Shown: positions 26,916 to 38,081 of the stretch, in pieces
Layout: every line of letters begins with the position of its first letter
Position numbering within the stretch: position 1 is the first letter of the stretch
Assembly (NCBI RefSeq): GCF_900120375.1
Contig: NZ_LT635480.1
Location: 1,800,001 to 1,864,000, forward strand
Direction: 5' to 3'
Length of the DNA: 64,000 bases
From: Ndongobacter massiliensis
GTDB taxonomy: Bacteria; Bacillota; Clostridia; Tissierellales; Peptoniphilaceae
Notes under the pieces: model-generated
Told to the model about the DNA's origin: nothing
Databases searched by the model: none
Seen by the model: only the letters and a program-made list of their open reading frames with translations
Translations under genes and position numbers: made by a program

Positions 26916-27787
26916 ATATTCAATTCGATCTTTCAAAAGTGGATTTTCGCGTTACACCTTTGGAAAATATTTTTCTGGATACCTATCTGGCGGGCACGGA
27001 CGGCGATGCACTGCGGGTGTACTTCTATTGCTGGAAGCAATGCTACCAACAGGAATCGACCGGCGTTCCGCTGTCGCAGATTGCGGAAGCGCTGGATTTA
27101 ACGGAGGCACGGCTTTGCAGCATCGGCGATTTCTGGGAAGGCGAAAACTTACTGCGCCGGCATGGCAGCGGTGTGGAAGAATGCTGGGAAATGCGCAGCA
27201 TGCTCCTTTCCTGGGTGGGGCTGCACGATGAAGAAGAGCGCGGAATCGCCTCAGAGATTCCAGATGAGCAGCCGGAAGAGTTGTTGAATGAGCAACAGCG
27301 CACCTTGGTAGCCGATATGGAAGCGGATCTTCGACAGCGCGGGGATCCCTGGGAAAAGGTGCTCTCACAGCGGCGCCGCATGATTGAAGAACTGGAACAC
27401 TACCTAAGCAGTGACGCGGTCGCCTTTCAGTTCAATCCGAAGGAACTGGCGAAAATCCATGATTTCCTGGACACCTATCCGATTCGTCCCGCCTATTTCG
27501 CCTATGCGTATAAACGTGCGCACGGCGATAATTACCGCGGTTTGAAAACAACGGATTATCTGTTGGGCATCATCGATAATTGGGTGCGCCAACAAAAGCT
27601 GTTGGATGAAGAAGCGTTGGACGCCTTTTTGGCGAAACCGGAGCCGAAGAAAAAGCGCGCAACGAAGAAAAAAACTGTGGGTGCCTTTGTGCGGCAAGAT
27701 CAACGTATGAGCAAAGAAGAGCGGCGGGAATGGGTTAAGAAAAAACTGGAAGCCTCGCGCAAGGCGAGCCTGCGAGGGGAGGAGTGA
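26912..27787 (+). CDS. dnaD: DnaD-domain replication initiation protein
   Basis: A 291-residue primosome protein. An N-terminal winged-helix-like region (about 15-85, VPLSQIAEALDLTEARL) is followed by a DnaB/DnaD C-terminal domain (about 130-235), with the conserved tail YLLGIIDNWVRQ. A Lys-rich tail follows. The GTG at 26912 follows AAGGAG and overlaps the GNAT stop. In Firmicutes, DnaD works with the helicase loader in origin opening and restart; the loader gene follows directly. Confidence 0.85.
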   Translation: MNIQFDLSKVDFRVTPLENIFLDTYLAGTDGDALRVYFYCWKQCYQQESTGVPLSQIAEALDLTEARLCSIGDFWEGENLLRRHGSGVEECWEMRSMLLSWVGLHDEEERGIASEIPDEQPEELLNEQQRTLVADMEADLRQRGDPWEKVLSQRRRMIEELEHYLSSDAVAFQFNPKELAKIHDFLDTYPIRPAYFAYAYKRAHGDNYRGLKTTDYLLGIIDNWVRQQKLLDEEALDAFLAKPEPKKKRATKKKTVGAFVRQDQRMSKEERREWVKKKLEASRKASLRGEE

Positions 27788-27788
27788 G

Positions 27789-28748
27789 TTGAAAAGTGTA
27801 AGCGAACTGTTGGAAGAACGGCGCACGAAGGCAGTGCGAGATCGGGATGCGCGTGTGGCGGCGCTTTATGAGCGCGAACCGGCGCTGTATCGTTGTGTGC
27901 AAAAAAAGCGAGCACTCGGTCAAAAACTCCTGCTTGCCGCGTTGAATGACAACCCGGAGGAGCGCAATGCTTTCCGGGAAGCGCTGGACGCTTGTGCGCA
28001 GGAAGAGACCGCATATCTGCAACAACTCGGTCTTTCTCCTGATTTTTTCGAACCGGATTACGCCTGCAAAAAGTGTGGCGACACCGGCAACGTGAACGGG
28101 AAGCCCTGTAGCTGTCGCCGTCAATTACAGATTGAGCGCAATTACGACATGAGTTCGGTGAAGAGCAATCTCTTGCGCGAAAACTTTGATACCTTTGCCC
28201 TTTCCCGCTTTCGCAAGGACCGGCAGGAGGGGGAACCAGTGAGTCCCTATGAAAATATGCAGCACTTACTTTCACGGATGCGCGACGAGTACGTACCCTT
28301 GTTTACGAACCGCTCCCCCAGTCTGTTTTTTTATGGACCACAAGGAGTGGGCAAGACCTTTCTCTTAAACTGTATTGCCAAGGGCGTGTTGGATCGCGGA
28401 TATACCGTCTTGTACCAGTCGGCGTCGCCGCTGCTGGACTTTTTGCTGCGCTACAGCTTTAGTTTCGAAAGCGAACGCGCGTCACTTACGGAACGCTTTC
28501 AATTTTGTCGCACTGCGGATCTGCTTCTGATCGACGATTTGGGCAGCGAGTATACGACCTTGCCTAAAATTACCGCTCTTTTTGACTTATTGAATGCGCG
28601 GCATGACGCGGGACTCCCGATTGTGATTTCTTCCAATCTGCAGCCGGAAGAGTTGGAGGAACAGTACAATGCGCGCATTGCATCCCGCATTTTGGGCACC
28701 TTTCAAATGTTTGAACTCTATGGAAGCGACTTGCGCCTGCAGGTGTAG
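27789..28748 (+). CDS. dnaI: DnaI/DnaC-like helicase loader ATPase
   Basis: A 319-residue AAA+ protein that loads the replicative helicase. The N-terminal region has a zinc-type segment, CKKCGDTGNVNGKPCSC (about residues 95-111). The AAA+ domain has Walker A FYGPQGVGKTFLL near residue 182 and Walker B LLLIDDLGSE near residue 240. The start is a TTG seven bases after GGGGAGG; no better in-frame ATG is available. It directly follows dnaD. Confidence 0.9.
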   Translation: MKSVSELLEERRTKAVRDRDARVAALYEREPALYRCVQKKRALGQKLLLAALNDNPEERNAFREALDACAQEETAYLQQLGLSPDFFEPDYACKKCGDTGNVNGKPCSCRRQLQIERNYDMSSVKSNLLRENFDTFALSRFRKDRQEGEPVSPYENMQHLLSRMRDEYVPLFTNRSPSLFFYGPQGVGKTFLLNCIAKGVLDRGYTVLYQSASPLLDFLLRYSFSFESERASLTERFQFCRTADLLLIDDLGSEYTTLPKITALFDLLNARHDAGLPIVISSNLQPEELEEQYNARIASRILGTFQMFELYGSDLRLQV

Positions 28749-28760
28749 AGAGGAGTGCGT

Positions 28761-29435
28761 ATGATTCTCGTAACGGCGGAACAACAACAGGCGATGGATC
28801 ACTATGCGATTCATCGGCTGGAAATTCCATCCCTTCTTTTGATGGAAAACGCGGCGTTGCGCGTCATTGACCGGATTGACACCAAACTTCGCCAATCCTT
28901 TGCTATTTTTTGCGGCACGGGCAATAACGGCGCAGACGGTCTTGCAATCGGCCGCGGTTTGCTGGCATTGGAAAAGCGTGTAAAGTTCTTTATTGTCGGC
29001 GACCCCTCGCACGCCAGTCCGGAATTTCACACCAACCGCCGGATTCTTGAGCATATGAATGCGGATATGCAATGGATGAATACACTCGGCGACATTGAAG
29101 CATTGCCGCAGCAACTGCAGACGGTCAACACCTTGATCGATTGTCTGTTCGGCGTCGGACTTTCGCGTGAAGTCAAAGGCATGTATGCCGTCGTCATTGA
29201 ACAGATCAATCGCTCGCGCATTTATACGATCTCCATCGATGTGCCTTCCGGATTGGATGCAACCACCGGGGCGATTCGCGGGTGCATGGTGGATGCCAAT
29301 GAAATTATTACATTGCAATTTATGAAAAAAGGCTTGTACAACAATCCCAATGTGCATGGAGAAATATACGTCGTCCCCATTGGCATTCCGCCGCAAGCCT
29401 GGGAATCGGTACTGGGCATGGAGCATCGTCGCTGA
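28761..29435 (+). CDS. nnrE: NAD(P)H-hydrate epimerase
   Basis: Epimerises damaged NAD(P)HX so that a dehydratase can repair it. In 224 residues, the YjeF_N domain shows AEQQQAMDHYAI, LLMENAA, CGTGNNGADGLAIGR, DCLFGVGLSRE and SIDVPSGLDATTG. Many bacteria fuse this to the NnrD dehydratase; here only the epimerase is present and no nnrD is visible in the window. The ATG at 28761 follows AGAGGAG; the GTG at 28755 is inside that spacing. Confidence 0.9.
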   Translation: MILVTAEQQQAMDHYAIHRLEIPSLLLMENAALRVIDRIDTKLRQSFAIFCGTGNNGADGLAIGRGLLALEKRVKFFIVGDPSHASPEFHTNRRILEHMNADMQWMNTLGDIEALPQQLQTVNTLIDCLFGVGLSREVKGMYAVVIEQINRSRIYTISIDVPSGLDATTGAIRGCMVDANEIITLQFMKKGLYNNPNVHGEIYVVPIGIPPQAWESVLGMEHRR

Positions 29436-29534
29436 TTCCCGTGTCATGCGAAAAGCGCAGTTTTTTCTGCACATTGCCGAGGCGTGTTGATAAAAGACGC
29501 CGTCCTCTCGCCAATTCGGCGGAACTCCGGCGGT

Positions 29535-29563
29535 TTGCAGGAAAATCATTCGTCGTTTATGAT
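29535..29563 (+). promoter_or_regulatory. Promoter of serS
   Basis: TTGCAG and TATGAT are separated by 17 bases and lie 25 bases before the serS start. No T-box elements are present in the leader. Confidence 0.65.
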
Positions 29564-29578
29564 AGACAATAGAAATAG

Positions 29579-31929
<2,351 letters not shown>

Positions 31930-31973
31930 CCGGAGTCGTTTGGCGCCGGTGCATGATTGGTAAGGAGGAGAAA

Positions 31974-32792
31974 TTGAAGGGGCCGATTTCTTTGATTGCC
32001 GTTGACATCGACGGTACTTTAGTGAATAAGGAGAAAGAGCTGTTGCCGAAAACGCGTAATGTACTTTTAACCGCACAAGAGCAGGGCATTCGTCTGGCCT
32101 TGGTGTCGGGGCGTGCGGTCAGCGGCTTGACGCGTTACGAAAAATTGTTGCAAATGCGGACGTATGGTGGCTTTTTGGTCGGCATCAACGGGGGCGAAGT
32201 CTATGATTGTGCGACCGGGCAATTTCTCAAAAAAACCGGCATGGACCGGGATCTCTGTCGTCGCTATTTTGCATTTTGGCACACGCGGCAAGTTTCTCGC
32301 TACGCTTATGGAGAAAAGTATCTGTATACGGATCACCCGGATGCCTATTGTCTAGAAAGTTTATCCGTTTGCAACTGTTTGGAGCCGCGCTTCATAAATC
32401 TGGATGAACCGTCTTTGCCGGAAGAACCGATGAAACTTATGATTACCGGAGATCCCTCTTACTTAGAAAAAGAAAGGGAAAAAATCCCCGAAGAATTGCG
32501 GAAAAGTCTGAGTCTGACCTTTTCGTCGCCGAACTACCTGGAAGCGATGAATCCGGGGATTACGAAGGCGGTTGGGCTTTCTTTTTTACAGGAAAAACTC
32601 CAAATTCCAAAATCGGAACTTTGGGTATTCGGAGACGGCGAAAACGATATGCCGATGTTGCGTATTGCGGGGCATGCGGTGGTCATGGAAACCGCCGTCG
32701 ATTTGGTGAAAACCGTGGCGGACGGGATTGCTCCGAGCAGTGATAAGGACGGAATCGGGGTTTATTTGGCACCGTTTTTGGAGAAAAAGTAG
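31974..32792 (+). CDS. Cof-type HAD phosphatase
   Basis: A 272-residue haloacid dehalogenase phosphatase of the Cof/YidA group. It has motif I AVDIDGTLVN near the N terminus, motif II LVSGRA, a large C2 cap (about 85-200), Lys in ITKAVGL, and motif III/IV VFGDGENDMPML. I chose the TTG at 31974 because AAGGAGG lies six bases upstream; the in-frame ATG at 31953 precedes that site. The substrate is probably a sugar phosphate or flavin-type phosphate, but sequence does not decide. It runs towards the minus-strand glycosyltransferase gene with only 35 bases between. Confidence 0.88.
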   Translation: MKGPISLIAVDIDGTLVNKEKELLPKTRNVLLTAQEQGIRLALVSGRAVSGLTRYEKLLQMRTYGGFLVGINGGEVYDCATGQFLKKTGMDRDLCRRYFAFWHTRQVSRYAYGEKYLYTDHPDAYCLESLSVCNCLEPRFINLDEPSLPEEPMKLMITGDPSYLEKEREKIPEELRKSLSLTFSSPNYLEAMNPGITKAVGLSFLQEKLQIPKSELWVFGDGENDMPMLRIAGHAVVMETAVDLVKTVADGIAPSSDKDGIGVYLAPFLEKK

Positions 32793-32827
32793 GTACGAAG
32801 AGGCTCTGTTGGGAAAAACCTTGATTT

Positions 32828-34398
32828 TTACTCTTCAGAAATCTTGAAGACTACAATTCCATCGATCCATTGTAAGGAAGACTCTGCGGGGAAAAACTCC
32901 ATTTTTCGAACGCGGGGATCCTTTTTTAGCGCTTCAAACTCCTCATAGGAGCAAGATTTCAATGGTGTCTGTAAAATAAATCGGAAATACGCCTGATAGA
33001 GATTAAAGATTCGTTTCGGAGCACCGGTCCAAATGGGTTCAGCACTTGCTCCGGTGACTGCATAATAATCTGATTTTATAGGGAGTGGTGTCAGAGACAC
33101 CCCACCGATGAAAGCGACTTCGGTTTCACCAGGAACATAGCCGGGCTCTGTTTGCAGTCGATTCGAAATTTGAATCATTTTTGCATAAGTCGCTCGTTGT
33201 TCCAGATCTTTTTTTGTATATAAAACATTCGCACTGACAATATTTCCCCACAGCATACATACAATGACAATAGAGGCAATCATTTGCCCACAGCGTTTTC
33301 GGAACGTTTTTATCGGCTGCTGTTTTTGGCTGTTTCCTGCAGGATCGAGCAGAAAAAGCAGGTAAATTAGGGGGAAGGAATAACACATAAGGTCATGTGC
33401 AAAACCACCGGTCATAATAAAAATGCAATTGATACCGAGCGGCAACAATCCAAGGAGCAAAACCAATAAAATATAGTTCGTTTTTTTTCTGGTTTTTTGC
33501 TTTTTATAAGCCATCCATTTCCAAACTCCGCTCAACAATAGAATGCCGTTGAGAAGACATTCTGTAACGAGCGAATACGCAGGAATTTGCCGGATCATTT
33601 TTTTGCCCCAAAAGAGATAGGTGTCAGCAAGAAGAGCCGGGGAAAAATTTTTGAAAAGATTGAGAAATGAATTAGGCACGGGTTGGGGATGGATCGACAT
33701 GAAAGAAAGACTGATCCGATTCAGTAACATATAGAGGACTCCACCGAGCACCAAAAAAGCGATTCCGGACAATCCGCTTTGCAGAACCCGCTCCTCATTG
33801 TTCCACAGACGATTCAGGGATAGTAAGAGAATGAGTGTGACCGCAACGGAAAAGTAGGCTTGATAGATGCCCATAGACAAAGCAAGCAATACGGCGCCCG
33901 GTAAAAGACCCCGCTTTGTACGGCTCCACAGATAAACGGAGGCAGTTGCCAAGAGCAAGGCAAGCATATCAAAGTCAAACTCGTAGAGGTAGGTAGCGCT
34001 GAGCGCAGTAACTGCGAGATTTGTGCTCAATAAACCGCAGAGCAGAAATTGGTGACGAACCGAATCAATGGGTAAAACCTGTACAATACAAAAAGAGGCA
34101 CACGCTATAAAAAAAGCCCGATTACACCTATTACCCAAGGCGTTGTGACTGCACTGCGGACCAGTTGGCGATATACGGGGACAAGAAAACGCCCAAGCTC
34201 CACCTTCCACAACTCCTCTGTAGAATCAGCAATAAGAGCATTCAGACCGTCGTGGGTGAAAAAGCCATTCAAAAATCCATAGGCATGCGCAAGCAAGCCC
34301 CAAAAAAAGGTGAAGAGAAGCAATCGCCGAAACAGTGCGAAAGAAGACTCCTTTTTTAGGGCATTCAAAATGCTTTTTGACCGAATTTTTTCCGTCAT
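32828..34398 (-). pseudogene. GtrII-type membrane glucosyltransferase, split by a -1 frameshift (possibly programmed)
   Basis: Two overlapping minus-strand frames together make one protein of about 523 residues. The first (34398 down to 34105) starts with a good AAGGAG site and encodes the GtrII-type N terminus, with GFFTHDGLNAL and LGRFLVPVYRQLVRS. It stops at TAG right after seven Ts. The second (read down to 32828) continues from IACASFC through about ten more hydrophobic segments and has no plausible own start at that point. GtrII proteins transfer glucose from a lipid carrier to envelope polysaccharide. It may be a true mutant or a gene expressed by recoding; see the slippery site at 34105-34129. 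An extended -10 promoter lies upstream. Confidence 0.75.
34105..34129 (-). promoter_or_regulatory. U UUU UUA slippery heptamer with upstream SD-like AGGTG and adjacent stop
   Basis: On the minus strand the zero frame reads CTT TTT TTA TAG. The last T of CTT plus TTT TTA is the classical -1 slippery heptamer (34114 down to 34108), and a -1 slip leads exactly into the downstream frame. An AGGTG element (34129 down to 34125) lies 10 bases upstream of the heptamer, the spacing known for the stimulatory SD of Escherichia coli dnaX. No obvious 3' pseudoknot was found by eye. Confidence 0.55.
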
Positions 34399-34439
34399 GT
34401 TTTAGACGCTCCTTGGTAAACAGAATCAAGAATCGATTG

Positions 34440-34448
34440 AGTATACCA
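34440..34448 (-). promoter_or_regulatory. Extended -10 promoter candidate of the GtrII-type gene
   Basis: Minus-strand TGG followed by TATACT, about 42 bases before the start codon. No recognisable -35. Confidence 0.35.
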
Positions 34449-34542
34449 TAAAGTCAGGACCTCTCGATGGGACGCTTATAAATTCGCGGGAAATAGGGTT
34501 TCAACTTATTTGGCGGAGTGACTCCCAGCGCCCACCTGAGAT

Positions 34543-34571
34543 TTGACAGAAATTAAAAAAAACGGTATAAT
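34543..34571 (+). promoter_or_regulatory. Consensus promoter of veg
   Basis: TTGACA, 17 bases, TATAAT: a perfect match to the vegetative sigma consensus. Expected initiation near 34578 excludes the upstream TTG at 34575 as the veg start. The veg promoter is also exceptionally strong in Bacillus. Confidence 0.88.
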
Positions 34572-34613
34572 TTTTTGACGGATGTTTCTGCGAACTTGGG
34601 ATGGAGTGGGACT

Positions 34614-34856
34614 TTGTTAGATAATCAGACATTAAATTCAATTAAGTGCGAGGTCGAAGAGAATATTGGCCGTCGTGTGGTGTTAAAGGCGGACAAAGGG
34701 AGAAAGCGGATTATCACAAAAGAAGGCATTATCGACAATGCTTTTAAGGATGTGTTTACGGTGCGCATCAATAATGAATTCGACGTCGAACGAACGGTTT
34801 CATACACCTACGCCGATATTTTAACATCGACGGTGACGCTGACGATCTGTCAGTAA
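34614..34856 (+). CDS. veg: Veg family protein
   Basis: An 80-residue small protein of the Veg family (DUF1021), linked in Bacillus to biofilm gene expression. Conserved features are IKCEVEENIGRRVVLKADKGRK near the N terminus (ENIGRRV and LKAD...GRK) and VSYTYADILTSTVTL near the end. The start is taken as TTG at 34614: it follows GGAGTGGGAC and lies inside the transcript from the consensus promoter. The following ispE gene repeats the veg-ispE order of Bacillus. Confidence 0.88.
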   Translation: MLDNQTLNSIKCEVEENIGRRVVLKADKGRKRIITKEGIIDNAFKDVFTVRINNEFDVERTVSYTYADILTSTVTLTICQ

Positions 34857-34869
34857 AAGTTAGAAAAAG

Positions 34870-34891
34870 AGAGGCTTCGGCCTCTTTTTTT
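34870..34891 (+). terminator. Intrinsic terminator of veg
   Basis: GAGGC, a TTCG tetraloop, GCCTC and seven Ts. Confidence 0.9.
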
Positions 34892-34892
34892 G

Positions 34893-34921
34893 TTGTCGGC
34901 AGGTGTCCGGCATGGTAGGAT
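34893..34921 (+). promoter_or_regulatory. Promoter candidate of ispE
   Basis: TTGTCG and TAGGAT with 17-base spacing and an extended TG before the -10, placed directly behind the veg terminator. Confidence 0.5.
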
Positions 34922-34938
34922 AGGCGCGGAGGGATGCA

Positions 34939-35769
34939 ATGGAACTTGAAATGCGGGCAAATGCAAAAATCAATATGGCCCTAGAAGTATTGGGGGAGCG
35001 CGAAGACGGCTATCACGAGATTGATACCGTAATGCAGGAGATTGATCTTTGCGATCGAATTGAAATGGAAACGGGGCGCGGCGGCTTTGCGCTGACCTGT
35101 GATAATCCGGCTTTAGAGCTCAATGCAAATAATCTGATTTATCGGGCATGGCAGCTGCTTCGCGGTCGTGCCGTGGATGATTCGGTGATTATTCATGTGG
35201 AGAAGTGCATTCCAATTGCCGCGGGATTGGCGGGCGGCAGCTCGAATGCAGCGGCAACGCTGGTGGGTTTGAATCGACTGTGGAACTTGGGACTCAGTGA
35301 CGACGAGTTGCGTGCATTGGGGCTGGAGTTGGGTTCGGATGTGCCCTTTTTTATTGCCGGAGGAACGGCAAGGGCGCGCGGCCGGGGCGAACAGCTGCAA
35401 ACGATGAAGAGTTTCCGTGGGCATTCGCTGGTCCTTTTGAATATTGGCAAACAGGTGAGTTCGCATTATGTGTATGATCGCGTGTCCTATGGAACCAACT
35501 CGCTGGATGAATTGGTGGAACGCATGGCTTTGGACAGCCCCAAGGCATTTGCCCTTATGCAAAACCGCATGGAATCGGTGACTTTCGCGCTTTTGCCGGA
35601 ATTGGTGACATTGCGGGAAGAATTGGAACGACAGGGAGCACTGGTCGCACGCATGAGCGGTAGCGGGCCGACGCTCTTCGGCCTTTTTGAAGATGACCGG
35701 GCGGCGCAGCAGGCGGCGGAACGTTTTCGCGGTCGTGTGGCAACGGTTTTAACTGCCCACACGGTATAA
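34939..35769 (+). CDS. ispE: 4-diphosphocytidyl-2-C-methyl-D-erythritol kinase
   Basis: GHMP kinase of the non-mevalonate isoprenoid pathway, phosphorylating CDP-methylerythritol. It has 276 residues, with the N-terminal ANAKINMALEVLGEREDGYHEI, the ATP-binding GHMP motif PIAAGLAGGSSNAAATL near residue 94, and the C-terminal MSGSGPTLFGLF. A GGAGGGA site precedes the ATG. Its presence implies isoprenoid synthesis by the MEP route. Confidence 0.95.
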   Translation: MELEMRANAKINMALEVLGEREDGYHEIDTVMQEIDLCDRIEMETGRGGFALTCDNPALELNANNLIYRAWQLLRGRAVDDSVIIHVEKCIPIAAGLAGGSSNAAATLVGLNRLWNLGLSDDELRALGLELGSDVPFFIAGGTARARGRGEQLQTMKSFRGHSLVLLNIGKQVSSHYVYDRVSYGTNSLDELVERMALDSPKAFALMQNRMESVTFALLPELVTLREELERQGALVARMSGSGPTLFGLFEDDRAAQQAAERFRGRVATVLTAHTV

Positions 35770-35827
35770 GCGCTCTCGTCCGATCGTTTACTTCGTAGAA
35801 GAAAAAGGCGAAATCAGCACTTTGTTC

Positions 35828-35856
35828 TTGCCGAAAGCACTGTGCTACGCTATAAT
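35828..35856 (+). promoter_or_regulatory. Promoter of the VanY-like/galE operon
   Basis: TTGCCG and a perfect TATAAT are separated by 17 bases. Confidence 0.7.
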
Positions 35857-35945
35857 TTATAACAAGAAGTAGGACGTTAAAAATCGTTTCCCCAAGAACT
35901 TGTGGTTAAACAGGGTGGGAAGCGGCAGCCGGACCGAAAGGGCAA

Positions 35946-37013
35946 ATGATGACCAATAAACAAGAAATGATACGGCAAATGGCCCGGAAGCGGAGACGCG
36001 AACAACGGCGCAAACAAAGGCATAAGCGCAATGTCGTGCTGGGTGTGGCGACGTTGGCGGTGTTGTTGGTGACGCTGCGTTTTGCTGTGAAAAAGTGGAA
36101 TGATAATACCAGCGCGATGAGTGCGCGCTATATTGAGAGTACAAGTCCATACCAAAGCTCTTCGAAAGCGGAAACGTCGCAGCAGTCGGCGTCCGCGGAA
36201 GCAAACGAGGGGGACGAGGCGTCCCCGCAGATTGCTTACCTCTCGGAAGAGGAAGTGGAGCGGATTGCCCCGCCGGACCGGACGGCTAAAAATCAGGTAC
36301 AGGGTTTTCAGGACCTATTAGATGGATTTTTAGTGACGAAAGAAGATGCCGTGCTTTACAACCGAAATTCCGCCAAGTCGATGGAAGTTGCGATTCTTCC
36401 ACAGGGAACCTACGTGGAGACCTTCGGGGAGGAAGAAGGCTGGACGAAAGTGGCAAGCGGCAACCAGCAGGGCTATATTCGCAATCGCCAGCTGGAAGTG
36501 GTGACGGACGGCAGTTTGTTCAAAGTCGTTAAGGGCAAGATCATTGTCAATCGCACTTACGGCGTGGCGTCGACCTATAAAGCCGTCTTCAATGAAGAAG
36601 CCGCGGCGGCGTTGCGCGTTATGCTGGAGGCAATGGATCGCGCCGGTGTGCAAGTCGAAGTCGGGGCACAGGTGCGTGATGCGAGCGAGGAAGCGAAGGA
36701 ATTGGTGTTGATGGGCAATCCGGAAAATGCCCCGGAACCCGGTCATTCCGTTTTTCAAACGGGTTATGGCGTGCAGTTTTACGCGCCGGGTACGGATCCG
36801 CGCATGGACAATCAATTTGATAAGACAGAGCAGTTTGCCTGGCTGAAGGAGCATGCGGCAGAATACGGCTTTATTTTGCGTTATCCGCAGGGCAGCGAGG
36901 CTATAACGGGGTATCGTGCCGATCCGACGATCTATTACTATGTCGGGGTCGAGGATGCGACGGCGATGCGCGATGCGGGACAAACGATGGAAGAGTATTA
37001 TGGAGTCGAATAA
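35946..37013 (+). CDS. SH3-domain protein with degenerate VanY (peptidase M15) domain
   Basis: A 355-residue protein: Arg/Lys-rich cytoplasmic N terminus, one membrane helix (about 30-47), a disordered Ser/Glu linker, a bacterial SH3 domain (about 130-190) and a D-Ala-D-Ala carboxypeptidase M15 fold (about 195-345). Fold markers such as KIIVN, FQTGYGV, WLKEHAAEYGFILRYPQGSEAITGY and YYYVG are kept. The zinc and catalytic residues are not: the family SEHQTG...D reads SVFQTG...Q, and EPWHYRY reads DPTIYYY. It is probably an envelope-binding pseudoenzyme. The ATG at 35949 is better spaced from AAAGGG than the one at 35946. galE overlaps its end by 14 bases. Confidence 0.8.
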   Translation: MMTNKQEMIRQMARKRRREQRRKQRHKRNVVLGVATLAVLLVTLRFAVKKWNDNTSAMSARYIESTSPYQSSSKAETSQQSASAEANEGDEASPQIAYLSEEEVERIAPPDRTAKNQVQGFQDLLDGFLVTKEDAVLYNRNSAKSMEVAILPQGTYVETFGEEEGWTKVASGNQQGYIRNRQLEVVTDGSLFKVVKGKIIVNRTYGVASTYKAVFNEEAAAALRVMLEAMDRAGVQVEVGAQVRDASEEAKELVLMGNPENAPEPGHSVFQTGYGVQFYAPGTDPRMDNQFDKTEQFAWLKEHAAEYGFILRYPQGSEAITGYRADPTIYYYVGVEDATAMRDAGQTMEEYYGVE

Positions 37014-38022
37014 TAAAACGATTCTGGTAACCGGCGGGCTGGGCTATATCGGTTCCCATACCTGTGTGGAATTGCAACAGCAGGGCTGGCGAGTTCTCAT
37101 TATTGACAATTTATACAATGCAAAACGGGATGTTGTCGATCGGATTGCGAAAATTACGGGGACGCGTCCCATTTTTTACGAAGCAGATGTGCGTGATGAA
37201 GCGGCGTTGTCGGCGATCTTTGCACAGTGGCAGATCGACGGTGTCATTCACTTTGCGGGTTACAAAGCGGTCGGCGAATCCGTACAAAAACCGCTGCTCT
37301 ATTACGAAAACAATTTGGATTCAACCTTGCGTTTGCTCCGGGTTATGCAGCAATACGATGTGGGCGTTCTGGTATTCAGTTCTTCTGCCACGGTATATGA
37401 TGCATCCAATGCCAGTCCGTTGCGAGAAGGTATGCGGCGCGGTGCCATCAATCCGTATGGACAGACAAAGGTGATGATCGAGCAGATACTCGAGGATCTT
37501 TCGCGCGCGGATGCGCGGTGGCATCCGGTGCTGCTGCGCTATTTCAACCCCATCGGCGCGCACCCCTCTGGGCTGCTCGGCGAATCCCCGGTGGGAATTC
37601 CCAATAACCTCATGCCGTATATCTGCCAGGTGGCGGCGGGGAAGTTGCAGCAGCTGCATATTTTCGGAGATGATTATGATACGCCGGACGGCACTGGTGT
37701 GCGCGATTATATTCATGTCATGGATCTCGCACGCGGTCATGTGGCGGCGCTGGCACACGCGGATCGGCCGGGTGTTCAGATCTACAATCTGGGAACGGGG
37801 CGCGGCACCAGTGTCTTGGAACTGGTTCATGCTTTTGAAAAAGCAAATTATCTGCACATTCCCTACGTCGTCGACGGACGGCGTCCGGGCGACAATGCCA
37901 CCGTCTATGCCGATTGCGAGCGGGCAAAGCGGGAATTGGGCTGGCGCGCGGAAGAGACCTTGGAAGAAGCCTGTCGAAGCGCTTGGAATTTTCAGCAAAA
38001 CTCCGAGGATATTTCACAATAA
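37000..38022 (+). CDS. galE: UDP-glucose 4-epimerase
   Basis: Interconverts UDP-glucose and UDP-galactose, feeding envelope polysaccharide synthesis. The extended short-chain dehydrogenase fold of 340 residues has the NAD motif TGGLGYIGSHT near residue 10, VIHFAGYKAVGES, the catalytic Ser in FSSSATVYD and the YxxxK pair YGQTK near residue 147. The ATG at 37000 follows GGAAGAG and lies inside the end of the VanY-like gene. A terminator follows. Confidence 0.95.
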   Translation: MESNNKTILVTGGLGYIGSHTCVELQQQGWRVLIIDNLYNAKRDVVDRIAKITGTRPIFYEADVRDEAALSAIFAQWQIDGVIHFAGYKAVGESVQKPLLYYENNLDSTLRLLRVMQQYDVGVLVFSSSATVYDASNASPLREGMRRGAINPYGQTKVMIEQILEDLSRADARWHPVLLRYFNPIGAHPSGLLGESPVGIPNNLMPYICQVAAGKLQQLHIFGDDYDTPDGTGVRDYIHVMDLARGHVAALAHADRPGVQIYNLGTGRGTSVLELVHAFEKANYLHIPYVVDGRRPGDNATVYADCERAKRELGWRAEETLEEACRSAWNFQQNSEDISQ

Positions 38023-38027
38023 AGCAG

Positions 38028-38056
38028 AAAAAAAGGACCGGAAGGTCTTTTTTTTA
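38028..38056 (+). terminator. Intrinsic terminator of galE, between convergent genes
   Basis: GGACC, a GGAA-type loop and GGTCT, extended by flanking A-T pairs and followed by nine Ts. The A-run on the left could also serve the minus-strand murJ transcript. Confidence 0.75.
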
Positions 38057-38081
38057 TGGCTTGATTGTGGGCGCGATGCTT

